DNA of 64,000 nucleotides from Pleurostoma richardsiae (Eukaryota > Ascomycota > Sordariomycetes > Calosphaeriales > Pleurostomataceae): positions 620,001-684,000 of the forward strand of contig JANBVO010000019.1 of assembly GCA_030052745.1 (NCBI GenBank), read 5' to 3'. The stretch's first letter is position 1. Every line of letters starts with the position of its first letter. Shown here piece by piece: positions 45,549 through 56,561 of this stretch. The position numbers and the translations under genes are program-made. The notes under the pieces are model-generated. The model was given only the letters and a program-made list of their open reading frames with translations. It did no database searches and was not told the origin of the DNA.

Positions 45549-48500
45549 TCAGCGAATGATGTCCCCGTCCTTGTCGATGCCCTCCAGGTCCTCAAGGATG
45601 TCGCTCCCACCTAGCATTCCCACTACGCCACTAGCCGTGGCCTTCTTCTCCGCCGCCCAGACCTCATGGAATTTAACGCTCTCATCGCTCGCCGCCACCA
45701 CGATGCAGCCCTTAGCGACGGTGCGGTTCCTCCTCCGGGCCCTGGTTGCCCGCGCCGACGACCTGGCGACGGGATCCTCGCCGCCATCGCTGCGACCGCT
45801 CTCAGACGGACCATCTGGGTAGGGGATGGCGTACAGGGCGCGATGATCTCCCTCCTAGGGAACTGCAGCGACCTGCTGACACTCGGGCCAGGAGAAGACG
45901 GCGATGCGAAAGCGGTGGTCGGGCTGCGCGTAGCCGAATGTTGCGCAGATCTCCCGCCGCGTCGTGGACCACATCAGGCTGGTGACTTGAGCATGCACGA
46001 CGATGGTGGCTAGGGCCGCCCCGGAAGTAGTGTGGAAGAAGTGGATGCACTTGTCGTTCGAGCCACCGCCCGTGGCCACGAGAGCGTCCTGCCAGGGGCA
46101 AAAGGCGATCGCTTTGACAGCCGCTGTGTGAACCCATCGGTGTTTCTCGGATCCGGGCTTCAGATCTTTCGGGCGCGGCAGGATGACCATCCTGGGATTG
46201 GCAAGGGGTCGGCTATAACTAGCGCTACCCGAGGGATCCCTATCTCCAGGATATCGATTGTCTGGTCGCGCATACGGGGGCAGCTCATCCTCTGTCGTCT
46301 GTGCCGCTGGAGTAGGAGAGTTGCTCCGCAGAGGGGCCGGTGTCTCCGTTCCGGGAGTACTGCCGTCAGGCAGTCTGAAAGGTACAAACTGACGCCATGC
46401 ATCTGAGTCCCAGTAATGGCCTTGGGTCGGCGGAAGGCTAACAAGCGGTAGATCTGGCAAGGAGGGAGATGTTGGGACAGATGGTGATGCCGACGAGGCT
46501 GTCGCGTACCATGAAGAAATGCGCTGACTTGCGACCCCAGGATTCCGTGGCTGAGCATGGTAATTGAGCAAGTTTCCATCAGCTGGGCTCAGCACGGTAC
46601 CAGACGTGGTTGGGGCTTCATTCCCGCGCTGGTTCTCGAAGCCATGCCCCCTGCGAGGCCTTCGATGGCCAGCCTCTGCAACGCGCTGCGGCGCGGTGAC
46701 TTTATCGGTGTCGAACAGACAGCAAAGGTTATCGTTTCCCCCAGATGCAAACATTCTGCCGTTGGGAGACCATGACAGACCACAGATCTGCTGCGAATGG
46801 ACGGATATTCGCGCTATAAGTGTCATCGACCCGCGCCAGTTATGGCGGCTGACCTCCCAAGATGCCGGCCATTCCACGGCGTAATAGTAGACATTCCCGA
46901 GCTCATCACCCATAAGAAGGTCCTCGTTGTTGACGGGATTTCCGGGGGTGAACGGGCTGAGTGATGCTCGAACTGTGACAGTAGGCCTCCAGCTGACGCA
47001 GGCCACAGGACCAGGTTGAGTGACCGCAAAGCGTGGGATCAGGCCGTCGTACACGGACATGAGACACAGCAGTCCGCTGGAACGGCCAAACGCGAGGATG
47101 GACTTCTGGCCCTGGTCGGAAGAGAAGTCGACCGATGTGAGCCAAGAGTCATCGTCGGGGCCTCTGTCGAGGAGCGTCACTCCAGTCTCCTCATTCCAGC
47201 TATACAGCATTCGGCCCAAGCCCATAGCAAGAGTGTGGCAGGTCGATGAGTATGCGAGTATGGAACAATAGTAGTCGTCTCGCAGATCCGGTGCGTCAAG
47301 GACTCTGTTGGCTTGTCAGGATATGTCTCGCATCTTAGTTACAATACTCCACTTACTTGAAGGGGGCCATAGGCAGGACTCGGCGAGGTTCGGGAGCCGT
47401 GGTATGCTCTCTCAGGCTGTCAGAGGTCATGGCTATGGACGCCGCAGCAGGCTCATACTCACTGGAGATCGATTCATCCTTCACCCATCGCATGCCATCC
47501 CAGTATGTCTTCTTCCTTCTGAGTTCCGCGTCGACAGCGTTCTTCGAGCGGTCTCTAGTCCAGTTTGTGAAGTTGTCAAAGTCGAGGACCCGCTGGACCC
47601 GGTCAATGTTAAGGGCTGTGGCTAGTCGTGCCTCGTGCTTCTCCTGGTCCTCCTCGCTTCTTGGCTGCGCTGCGGAAAGGGACGCTCTGAAGATCCGGGC
47701 ATTCGTGCCTCTCTGAATGAGACCGCCGTGACCATCATTAAGAGCCGTCGGGTTTGGAGCCAACCCTCCAACCGTCCAAATCGTACCATTGCTGGCCTGG
47801 TAAGACGTAAGTATTGTACCGATAGGAACGGAAGCGGACTTTCGTAGCCCTCCAAGACCGAGAGGTGGAAGGCGTCGCGCCACAGATATGAAGGAGCGAG
47901 CTTACCTGACGATCCCTCTCTACGGTTCCAGCATGATCGTTCTGTGAAACAGGAGAAAGAACCGTTCCACTGCGGAGAATATGGTCTGGACTACCCAGAT
48001 TACCAAGTTCTGACGTTGGTAATATGGACGCAGATCGACGTCTGTAGCAGAAGGGATCAGGGGCATGCCGGTTATGTCTCAGGAGCCTCTCGGTGGGGGT
48101 CAGCTCTCCTGGATCTTTGGTCGTCCTAAACTTCTGCGATGACGGCGTAGAAGGATCTCTGGTAGGCACAAAACGGTCGAGACTTCTCAGGGAATCTGGT
48201 GTGCTCAGAATCGATGTATCGGACCCGCGCCTGCGGACACGTTTGGCCGTACGACGAAAGAGGGAAGCGGATAGAGCCGGTCGATGCCTGACAGATCTTC
48301 TTGGAAGTGTGGCGCTCTGATCCCGCCCATGACCCGTAGGAGAAGACCCGGAAACATCACCACAGTTGCCAGAGTCCAAGTCAAAGGAGGCTTCGGAGCC
48401 ATTGCCGTCATACAAGTCGACGAGCCTTGGAATGGTTGGTGTCTCGGGGGTTGCGACAGAAGCGAACTTCTCAGGAGAACACTCGACCGAACCGTAGCCG

Positions 48501-48577
48501 GAGTCGGCTGAACGGTCGGTGAAGCAGTCCAGATCGCTGAACGCGTGACGAATCTTTGGTCTCGGCGTGACCGGCAT
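45549..48577 (-). CDS. AMA1: AMA1-type meiosis-specific APC/C activator (WD40), with an in-frame TAG stop
   Basis: Cdc20/Cdh1-family activator that brings substrates to the anaphase-promoting complex; in yeasts Ama1 acts in meiosis and spore formation. Exons (minus): 48577-47906, 47796-47357, 47304-45549. Residues: DRFVPTR, a C-box, at 134-140, then LTPTERLLRHN and DPFCYRRR. A large WD40 region follows (GTIWTVGGLAP, VLDAPDLRDDYYCSILAYSS, LSWSPNGRMFASGGNDN, ATGGGSNDKCIHFF). The frame is stopped by TAG at 45857-45855 after 853 residues (QQVAAVP-stop). Read through as Trp it gives 955 aa: EGDHRALYAIPYPDG, GCIVVAASDESVKFHEVW, then the C-terminal Ile-Arg tail that APC/C binds. The family normally has Trp here. 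The TAG lies in a hairpin loop. Sexual-stage A-to-I editing (UAG to UGG) is the best explanation. Confidence 0.93.
45848..45862 (-). promoter_or_regulatory. Hairpin around the AMA1 in-frame TAG, candidate A-to-I editing site
   Basis: Read on the minus strand: TTCCCTAGGAGGGAG. Arms 45862-45857 and 45853-45848 pair (five Watson-Crick pairs plus one U-G), leaving a loop A-G-G at 45856-45854. The adenosine of the stop codon is at 45856, first in the loop, with U at its 5' side. If the U-A pair next to the loop opens, the loop is UAGGA. Confidence 0.7.
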
Positions 48578-49571
48578 CTTTGCTGTGTCTGGAGGAGGGC
48601 TATGCAGATTCCACTTGAGCTGTTGAAGCATTTGGGCAAGGAACAAGAGCCTTGGCTAAGAGTGAACGAAACGATGCATATAAGAGAGCGAAGACAAGAG
48701 AAAGGGGGTTCGAGGGCCGGGCCGTAAGCTTATGTGCCCTCGAAGACAGCGAGCGACTGGATGCAGTAGAGCCGGTATTGTCGAAGCTACAGGTAGGCCG
48801 CACAATGGGCCTGAATAGGGGCGGCGGCTGGCTTAGATAATAGCTTAATGCATATTGTGGACGTGGTAACCTAAAATCGGCGGAGACGGGCGATTTGGTA
48901 TTGATATTGTTGCTGGGCTGGGGATCATAGGAAGAACAATAGGAGAGGGCTTGACAATAGAAACAACTTAAGAGTCGGAATCGACACTTCGGACCAGACT
49001 CGTGCGTCTGGCCTGCCGATTGCATTGTGCGCCAGCGAACAAGGGGAAGGAGGAGACGACCGGGCATCAGACCCGTCACTCTGCAAGCACTTGCCCGTAT
49101 GCGAGGGTTGATACTTCCTCCTGATCTTTATGCTTCATGGCTACTCCTTCAGAGGATTATTTCTCACCCACCAGCATTGTCTCCATTGAAGGGGTGATTT
49201 GTATGAAAGTGAGGGTAGAGAAGGAGCACGAGGGCAAGTGAGGAAGGGCGTCGCCAACACGGAGAGCGCTCGAGCTTATCGATAAGATAAACTCCGGTAT
49301 CGCTATCTTATCTTAGCGGCGCGGGGCTTTCCCAGGTAGGCAAATGAACAAGTCACACTCACTCGGACTTTGTCATCGCTGCCTCCTCCTCCGCTGGTCT
49401 CAGGAACGGCTCCGACGGATCGGACGAAGTCTCCGTGTTCTTTTCTTTGGGATGGTGGCTTAAGGTGACCGCACAAGGCTGCTTCCCCTCAAGCTTACCA
49501 TCAGAGACCTAGAAGTCGGTGTCTTTGAACACTGCCGACAACTCTTCAAGATTCCGTAATCAAGGCTCGAG
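48578..49571. other. Intergenic, divergent promoters of AMA1 and BET4
   Basis: About 1 kb with no supported gene. The AMA1 frame is open upstream of 48577 but without conserved sequence, so the MPVTPRPK start is preferred. Confidence 0.5.
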
Positions 49572-51140
49572 ATGGCGAGTGTACGATGGTTGCCCGCCCA
49601 TGCATAACGTTATATCAGCGGCTGAGAGTTGACTGACATCGAAAGGGCTCCAGCACGGCGTGACCCGTACCGTCCGCACCCGCACAGAAGAGCAGAAGCA
49701 GCAAGACCTCGACAAGATCAAGAAATACCGTGACCTAGAGGAGGAAGTGCGAGTGAATGTGCGCAGCCCCCCCCCCCCTCCCCTCCCCTCCCCGATCACT
49801 CGTCCTCCCAGCCGAGCTTCCCTTACGCGGGGGCTCTTGCATATATATAGCTTATCTGACCCGACCCCGGCGGAGCAGATCGCCAAGAACAACTTCACCC
49901 TCGAGGTCTTCCAGCTGACGTCGAAGCTCCTGCGCCTCAACCCGGAGTACTACACGATATGGAACGTCCGCAGACGTTTGCTAATCTCTGGATTATTGTC
50001 CAGACCGTCGGCTGGATCGTCGCCCTCGACGGCGTCGCCGACTTCTTCTCGGAACGACACTACCACACCCTCTTCCGCCGCCTACTCCTCCTCTTCGTCG
50101 ACCACGACCCGTCCCGTCCCCAGCTCCCAGACAGCTGGGAAGAATGGTACAACAGCTGATGCTACGGGAGGGTTTCCAGCGGAAGCAAGAGCAACCGGCG
50201 GGTCGGATGACGCGCCGCAGTCGAACCAGGATGCCGAGAAGGACCTTGCAGTACTCAGGTCCGAGCTAGAGTTCACCATACCGCTCCTTATGAGTTTCCC
50301 CAAGTGCTATTGGATCTGGGGCTACCGGCTCTGGGTCCTGCAGAAGGCCATTGAGCGGCTCGCCGTCCCCGTCGCGCGGCGCATATGGGAGGAGGAGCTG
50401 GGGCTTGTGTCCAAGATGGTCACCAAGGACCGGCGCAACTTCCATGCCTGGGGCTACCGACGGCAGGTCGTGGCGCAGCTGGAGAGTCCCGAGCTGGACG
50501 GCAGCAGTATGGTAGAGGCCGAGTTCGAGTACACCACCCGCATGATCCGCGCCGACCTCTCCAACTTCTCGGCATGGCATAACCGGAGCAAGCTGATTCC
50601 CCGGCTGCTAGACGAGAGGAAGGCTAACGACCTAGCTCGGAAGGGCTTCTTTGATGCAGGTAAGGATACTATTCTCTATTGAGTTCGCAACCGGTGTATG
50701 ATATACAGAAGGCTGACGAGCTCACCGCAGAGCTGAACCTGATCAGAGACGCACTGAACGTCGGGCCCGACGACCAGTCCCTCTGGTACTACCACCAGTT
50801 CCTCATGCTGGACCTGGTCGAGTACGCCGCCCGGCCCACCGTCACCCCGCGCTTCACCCTGGAGGAGCGCGTGACGTACCTGACGCGGGAGCTCGAGGAC
50901 ATGAAGGACCTGCTTATCGACTACGACGACTGCAAGCTGATCTACGAGAACCTGATTGACTACACCCTGGCGCTGTGTCAGCTGGAGGAGCGGGCGCCGG
51001 ACGAGCAGGAGAAGCGGTGCCTGACGGAGTGGCTGGAGAGCCTGCGGAAGCTCGATCCCATGCGGGAGGGGAGGTGGAACGATCTGGAGAAGACGATCAA
51101 GCTGCAGCGCTCCGGGAGGAGTAGCCTTGATATTAGATAG
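49572..51140 (+). CDS. BET4: Geranylgeranyl transferase type II alpha subunit (Rab GGTase alpha)
   Basis: Alpha subunit of the enzyme that attaches geranylgeranyl groups to Rab/Ypt GTPases. Exons: 49572-49580 (only 9 nt, Met-Ala-Ser), 49654-49752, 49876-50659, 50731-51140 (433 aa). Prenyltransferase alpha repeats are visible: LRLNPEYYTIWNVRRRLL, LMSFPKCYWIWGYRLWVL, DRRNFHAWGYRRQVV, RADLSNFSAWHNRSKLI, and DDQSLWYYHQFLM. A Ser/Thr/Pro/Gly-rich insert sits between the first two repeats, as in other fungi. The second intron (49753-49875) has no stop and a length divisible by three, and holds a 12-C tract, so it is inferred from the family rather than forced by frame. Confidence 0.93.
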
Positions 51141-51282
51141 ACGGACGGTGCAGCGCGATACCGATCATCTAGAGACGTTGTATTAAAGATTAATTTACAC
51201 GCCTTGGTTACTGAGGAGGCATCATTTGGAGAAACTCTATTTTCTCTCCCACATAGATATCTAGGTTCTCGCAGCCGACGTT

Positions 51283-53215
51283 TCACGAGCTGCACTTCCC
51301 TTGGATCAAACTCGCATTAACACCCACCAGCCCGTCAAAGTATGCCAGCAACGTCTCCACGGGTAACATGTCCATCAGACCGAGACTCGGGTTCGACGAC
51401 TTCAGCACCTGGCCCGAGAACAGCACCCTCACGTAGTACCCGCTGCTGCTGCTGCCAGCCGGGGCCGTCGTCTGCGTCGCGCCGGCCGCGCTTGCTGTAG
51501 ATGTGGCCGCCGGAACCAGGCACGAGCACGCCGACGACACAGCGCCCGCGTTGCCGCCGCAGTTGCCCAGCCAGGCCGGGACGGTCGCGGAAGCCGTCGC
51601 CGCCGCCGCCGTGAACGTAGGACAGAAGGCGCTCGCCGACGCAGACTGCCCGATCATCTGCCGCAGGCAGTTATCATGGTGACACGACGGCGCCGCGGCC
51701 GCCTCCTTCTTCTTCCACACCTCGAAGACCACCTCGGCGCCCATCCCCGGCCACACCATCGTGTCGACCTGCAGCACGGACAGCACGCGGCTGACCGACC
51801 CGTCGTGCGCGACGTTGTGGTACCAGAGCGTGCCCCCCGCGCCGCTCCCGTCCGCCACGGCCCGCAGGTGCGCCGCCACCTCGGCGATCCACACGCCGAT
51901 GGACCCCGCGCTGGCGGCCAGCGACGCCGAGGCGCCGCGGTACACGTGGGAGTACTCCCAGTGGCCGAGGCGGTACACCTCGTCGGCGAGCTGCTGCGTC
52001 ACGCACGCGGAGGTGTCGTTGCGCCCATCAACGAGCTTGCACGGCAGCGGCTTGGCGTGGCACTGCCGCGCCGACAGGTTGTCGTAGTAGTGGTCGAACG
52101 AGGCGTGGAACCCGCTGTCGGTGGTCGGCACGCCCGAGATGTCGTCGAGGGTGGCGTACAGCGGCGCCGCGGCGGCGAGGTGCGCGGCCCAGTCAGCGTC
52201 GCTGGACGACTGGATCGCCGAGAAGGCGGCGCTGGCGGCCGGGCAGGAGTACTGCGGCTCGAGGCTGTCGACGCCGGACGCCTCGATGACCATGGGCACG
52301 GAGGAGGTCGCGCGCCACATGCCGTTGATGACCATGCCGGCCACCTGGCTGGTGATGACGTTGTTGGTCACGCGGTAGGCGACCTTGGCGCGCCAGGCCT
52401 GCTCGTCGGCGCGGTCCGGGAGGAAGCCCAGCAGGTCGTGGTAGACGCCGTACAGGTCGACGCCGTGCTGCCACGAGTCGTCGAGGCCGCCCGCCGTCTC
52501 CTGGGGGAACTGGCAGGTGCCGACCCAGCCGGACGGCACGAAGGGGTTGACCGGCGAGATGTACTTCTGCCAGTAGGCGGCGGCCGAGTCCCTGCCGGAC
52601 CCGTCAAAGGGCTGGCCGTAGTAGTAGAGACCTTGGTCGTCGCAGTTCCAGTTGTACGACTCCACGGGGAACGAGTTGGCCGCGTAAGGCGTGCGCTTGT
52701 GGTGGCGGTGGATCTTACGCAGGTGTTAGCTGCTATGGCTCATCATCTGCTTGGACAAGTCGCCCCCGCGTCGAGACGAGCAAATGGCTCTCGCTACTCA
52801 CCAATTCCACGTATGCAAGCTCGTAGTCGGACGAGGGCTTCACATACTCCGTCTTCCGGACATGAGGCATGTTGCACCAGTTGTATGTGCCATACTCACT
52901 GCCTGGCGTGTCGGACGTGTTATAGATGAAGCCGTACACGCCCTGGCCATTGATGACGCTCGTCAGGTTGTTGATGAACGTCTGGGCAGGAGCATGCCAG
53001 CTCAGGTCCACACTCAGAGACATTGTCGTGGACGACGACGGCGGCGTCGGCGGCACGAACGAGGCGGCAAGGCGCGGCACTGGTCGCGATCGAGACCACA
53101 GCGACAGGGCGAGGACGGCGAGCTGCAGCAGGAACAGCGCGCTAAGGATGACAAGCAGCCTCGGGATGCAGGCAGAGCCCGAGAAGAGCAGCCGGAGAGA
53201 CCTGAAGGAGGTCAT
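51283..53215 (-). CDS. Histidine acid phosphatase-like protein (branch 2)
   Basis: Member of the histidine phosphatase superfamily, related to acid phosphatases and phytases. Exons (minus): 53215-52802 and 52713-51283 (614 aa). An N-terminal hydrophobic segment (about residues 18-40) acts as signal peptide or membrane anchor; a second ATG (MSLSVDLSW) lies 64 residues in. The phosphate-binding motif is IHRHHKRTP at 139-147, a variant of RHGxRxP with His in place of Gly. The proton-donor HD pair is seen in YHNVAHDGSVSR. Cysteine pairs and LDDSWQHGVDLYGVYHDLLG are typical of this fungal subgroup. Expected outside the cell or on the secretory route. Activity with the altered motif is not assured. 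Confidence 0.88.
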
Positions 53216-53837
53216 CCATACTTATGCTGCCGAGGACCGGGCCTCGGCCTTGTTCCCTCGTGGCGGGACCGGTGAGCTGCATGCAATGCAACTGCAGGAG
53301 GCGCGCGAAAAGGGCTCCCAATGCGACCGGGCTTGGCCGGATCGCCCCGGTCTCGATAGCAGAGTATCGAAGGATGCAAAGAGTTAAAGACGGAGCTAAT
53401 GAAGCAGCTAAGCTGTGTCTTTCAAGCATCAATTCAGTCGGGTGCTGGCCTGGATCGCGGATGAAGAAGCGTGGAGTTGGAGGGCGAGGTGTGTGGTCTG
53501 CAGTGCTGAAATTGCGGGAAAGGCATTTAGCGATCCACGTGTGATGGGAAATTGCGTTGACTGGCAGGCGGAAATATCATCGACAACAGGGATCTCTACG
53601 GTTCTCACACGGTCCCCATATATCTCGCTCATACGTCAGTAGGGTGATGTCTGCCAGGTCTGGTCAGATCTTGGCTTCAGCTTCATCTAATGCCTAACTG
53701 CCTATGTAGGTGCGCAGAAAAAGGAGCCGGGCATCAATCCTGGCACCCACGTGTACAGCTAATCAAGAGCACGTTGTCTACCTAGGATGGTTTGGGGTAG
53801 TGAACGCAGTAGAACGAGCGGATGAAGAGTGAATGGT
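53216..53837. other. Intergenic
   Basis: About 620 bases between the phosphatase start and the TilS stop. No gene seen. Confidence 0.5.
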
Positions 53838-56161
53838 TCATCTCTTCGATAAGTTTCTACTCGTCCTCCAGTGTCCAAGGCTCCTTGTATCGGAATGGGG
53901 CTTAGACTTCCTCAGTCTCCTCTTCCCTGCTGGACCCCTGAGCGCGGCGAGGATGATCCTCTTCCTCCGCTTGAGCTGCTGCTCCGACCTGACGCTGCTC
54001 ACGAACGTCTTCGCGTCCACCCTGCGATACCTCACCTCCCAGTGCAGCCAGTGGTCAATGCCTGGGAGATACACCCCCAGAGTAGGCAGCGCGACCAACG
54101 TTCGGGCTTGTTTCTTCTTCGTCCCCCCAATGCTGGTCGCCACGACATCCTCCGCTTCTAATCCATCTTCGCCAGTATTGGTCAGAGGCCTAGTCGTCCC
54201 CTGCCCTCCCGTTCCCGTCCGTCGTGAGGACGTGTGCGCATGGACAGCCCAGTCCTTATCGCTCGCGATGTAGATCGCCGGTAGAGTGTATCTCACTTTT
54301 CCGGGCGCGTGCCGCTTCAGCAGGGCAGCAAGCCGGTCTCTCTCGTTGTCGTCCAGCAGTGCTTCGCGGAAGGGTTTGGCGTGTTCCTTATTGAAAGGAG
54401 CGACCTGGGCCGGGACCTTGAGCTGGTTGACGACTCGTATCCAGAACCTTCCGTCCCAGAGCGTCCAAGGGCTGAAACGTAGCGTAAAGAACGTATCCCA
54501 TCGGCGCAACTTCTCCTTGAGGGGTTTGAAGTAGACGGCAGGTATCGGCACATTGGAAGCATACGGCTCCCGCGTCAGATACCAGTAGAGTGTGTCGCTT
54601 TTCGCCGGGCGGATAGGCAGAAAGTGCACACCACATATGTTGAACGCCTTGGGCGGTTGCTCTGAGGCCCGCTGTCCGCCCTCTAGAGCAGGGAACAGCC
54701 GGCTAACAACTTGCTGGAGATTGGCAGCAGGCGTGAGCTGGTAATCAGGGGTTACGATGGCGAGGATCCTCTGCACGAATAGTGAAGCAACGGATCGGAG
54801 ATGGTTTCGTCGCATCTCCTCTCGGATCGGCGAGCGCTTCTTGAGTCCCCTCCTCACAGACTCGACACTAAACTCCGGCATACGTATGAGCACCGTACCC
54901 ACGTTCGGCTCAAAGTCTCGGACGACGGTCCGAGAGAGCAGCCTGTCCACCTCTGCCTCTTGTGCTCTCGCCCTCGCATCGCATCTCTTGGACAACTGCA
55001 GCACTGAGGGCTTCTGCAGCGCCACTGGCAGGCGGTAGTTTCTGTAGACATGCCGCACAGCGTTCCTCAGCGTCAAGGTCCGGTCCTGGTTCGTCGAGTC
55101 TTCGAACCACGGGACATTGTTCTCGAGACAGGTGGCAATCAGCCTGTCTTTGCTGAATTCAAGCAGCGGCCTGTAGACGAAGAGGCCGCCCTCCTCGACA
55201 TCAAGCGGGGCAAGGGGGGTGAGCCACCTTGTGCCTCTCAGCTGCTTGTCATACTCGTCGTACAGGTAGCGATCGCTGTCGGTGGCTCTGCCCGCGCTCC
55301 GCTCCCGAGCCAGGAGATGTGCCGGGATCTCGGCCTTCATCTCCGCTCGCATAGACTGCTTCTGGTGCTTGGACGGCCGCAGATTCCAAAACGGCTGCTG
55401 CGACTGCTGATCGTCCACGAAGCCGGAGCCGTACGCGCCAAAGATATCGTGGCATTCCGGTATGTCCCCGGCTACGCGCATGCCGCGCAGGCCAGCTGGG
55501 CCATGGCCCTGGAGCAGCCTCATCATGACTGTCTCGTACTGGTCATCCTGGTGGTGCGCAAGGAAGAGCGACACGATGCCCCTGGCGGCGCAGAGCCTGC
55601 CGAACTTCCGGTACCGCGCGCGCCTCGCCAGGCTCTCGAAGTTCGTCAGGGCCTTGGGGTCCGCCGCCTCGCCGAGCTCCGCCTGCCAATTTATTCTCGT
55701 GACCTCGGCTCGGAAGCCCATCCTGCTCCGCAGTATCTCCACGACGCTCTGGGCTTCCGTCGCGCTCTCGTCCCGCAGGGCGTGATCGATGACGAAGCCG
55801 TAGAGGTTGCTCACTGGGTTATCGGCGATCTTCCAGCTGGGTTCGCAGCGCTTGGCGTTATAGCACAGCCATGCTAGGGCCATGGAGTCAACTCCGCCGC
55901 TGATGGCGAGTCCTGCTCAGGCCGTCGTCAGTCTATAGATCTCCATATCGCACCAACGCTCGTCCACCGCCACGTAGTGGTTTAGATCCAGGTAATAATG
56001 GAAATTACAGGGACTCCTGCGTCTGACATACCGATTGGACGGTGCGTAGTGCCCCTCGCGAGAGGGTACCGCGGAGGGCATGTTGCGCGGACGGCATCGA
56101 CAAACTCGGCCCGGCTGATTGCTCGTGCACTCGTATGCAGCACGTGCGGAATTGAGCCCAT
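53838..56161 (-). CDS. tRNA(Ile)-lysidine synthase-like PP-loop ATPase (TilS type)
   Basis: Adenylating enzyme of the TilS/MesJ family. Bacterial and organellar members convert C34 of tRNA(Ile) to lysidine, so a mitochondrial role is likely. Exons (minus): 56161-56032 and 55912-53838 (734 aa). The PP-loop is LAISGGVDSM (Ser48-Ser53), formed right after the intron. Next come LAHHQDDQYETVMMRLLQGHG, the second signature, and RPLLEFSKDRLIATC with WFEDSTNQD. The start MGSIPHVLHTSARAISRAEF was chosen because conservation begins there; the frame is open further upstream. The long C-terminal part is basic and poorly conserved, usual in fungal versions. Confidence 0.92.
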
Positions 56162-56561
56162 TCCTCCATTGTTGCCTTGGCTGCAGAGAACCAGGAAACG
56201 CCGAGCACAAAACAATCCCTTCTGTGTGGACCGAGGTGTACCGTCTCGAGAGTTGCAGGAGGAAGGAAATATTTCGTCTTGCCCAGCTAAAGATGGGAAA
56301 AGGAGCTTGGGCCACCGGCCGAAAAGCTGCCGGTCCAGTTTCCCCAAATTTCCAGATGACCTCACCCCGAAGCTCCGAACAACGGAAGCTACCAAGAAGA
56401 GACACATCGGCAGTTGTTGAAGGTGTACGCAGTAGATACAATCGCCGGTAATCTCTGTCTCACAAGCGGCAGGTCTCCATGTCGACGTCAACACCGAACT
56501 GAGCGAAGCTCCAGCTATTCCCCTTCTCCGTCTCTCCCTCCCACGCTCTTTCCCAGACACC
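56162..56561. promoter_or_regulatory. Divergent promoter of TilS-like and PET8-like genes
   Basis: 400 bases between the two start codons. Both products are probably mitochondrial, so shared control is possible. Ends in a pyrimidine-rich leader before 56562. Confidence 0.4.

Noticed and set aside
45849-45880. Intron that would remove the AMA1 TAG
   Set aside because: The only nearby GT...AG pair around the stop (GTCGCTGCAGTTCCCTAG) is 18 nt, too short. Removing it would also delete conserved residues, while the frame is perfect on both sides.
47797-47905. Coding frame ARRLPPLGLGG... between AMA1 exons 1 and 2
   Set aside because: It lies inside a GTAAGC...CCAG intron; splicing joins DRQ to ASNGTIWTVGGLAP, the family's expected sequence.
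51138-51140. BET4 TAG stop as a further editing candidate
   Set aside because: The frame is open after it, but the sequence overlaps the 3' end of the antisense gene, shows no conserved tail and no hairpin holding the TAG.
51676-52929. 417-codon open frame on the plus strand
   Set aside because: Antisense shadow of the GC-rich phosphatase gene; composition is only Arg/Val/Gly-rich with no recognisable domain.
55050-55877. Plus-strand open frame opposite the TilS-like gene
   Set aside because: Antisense shadow with no domain.
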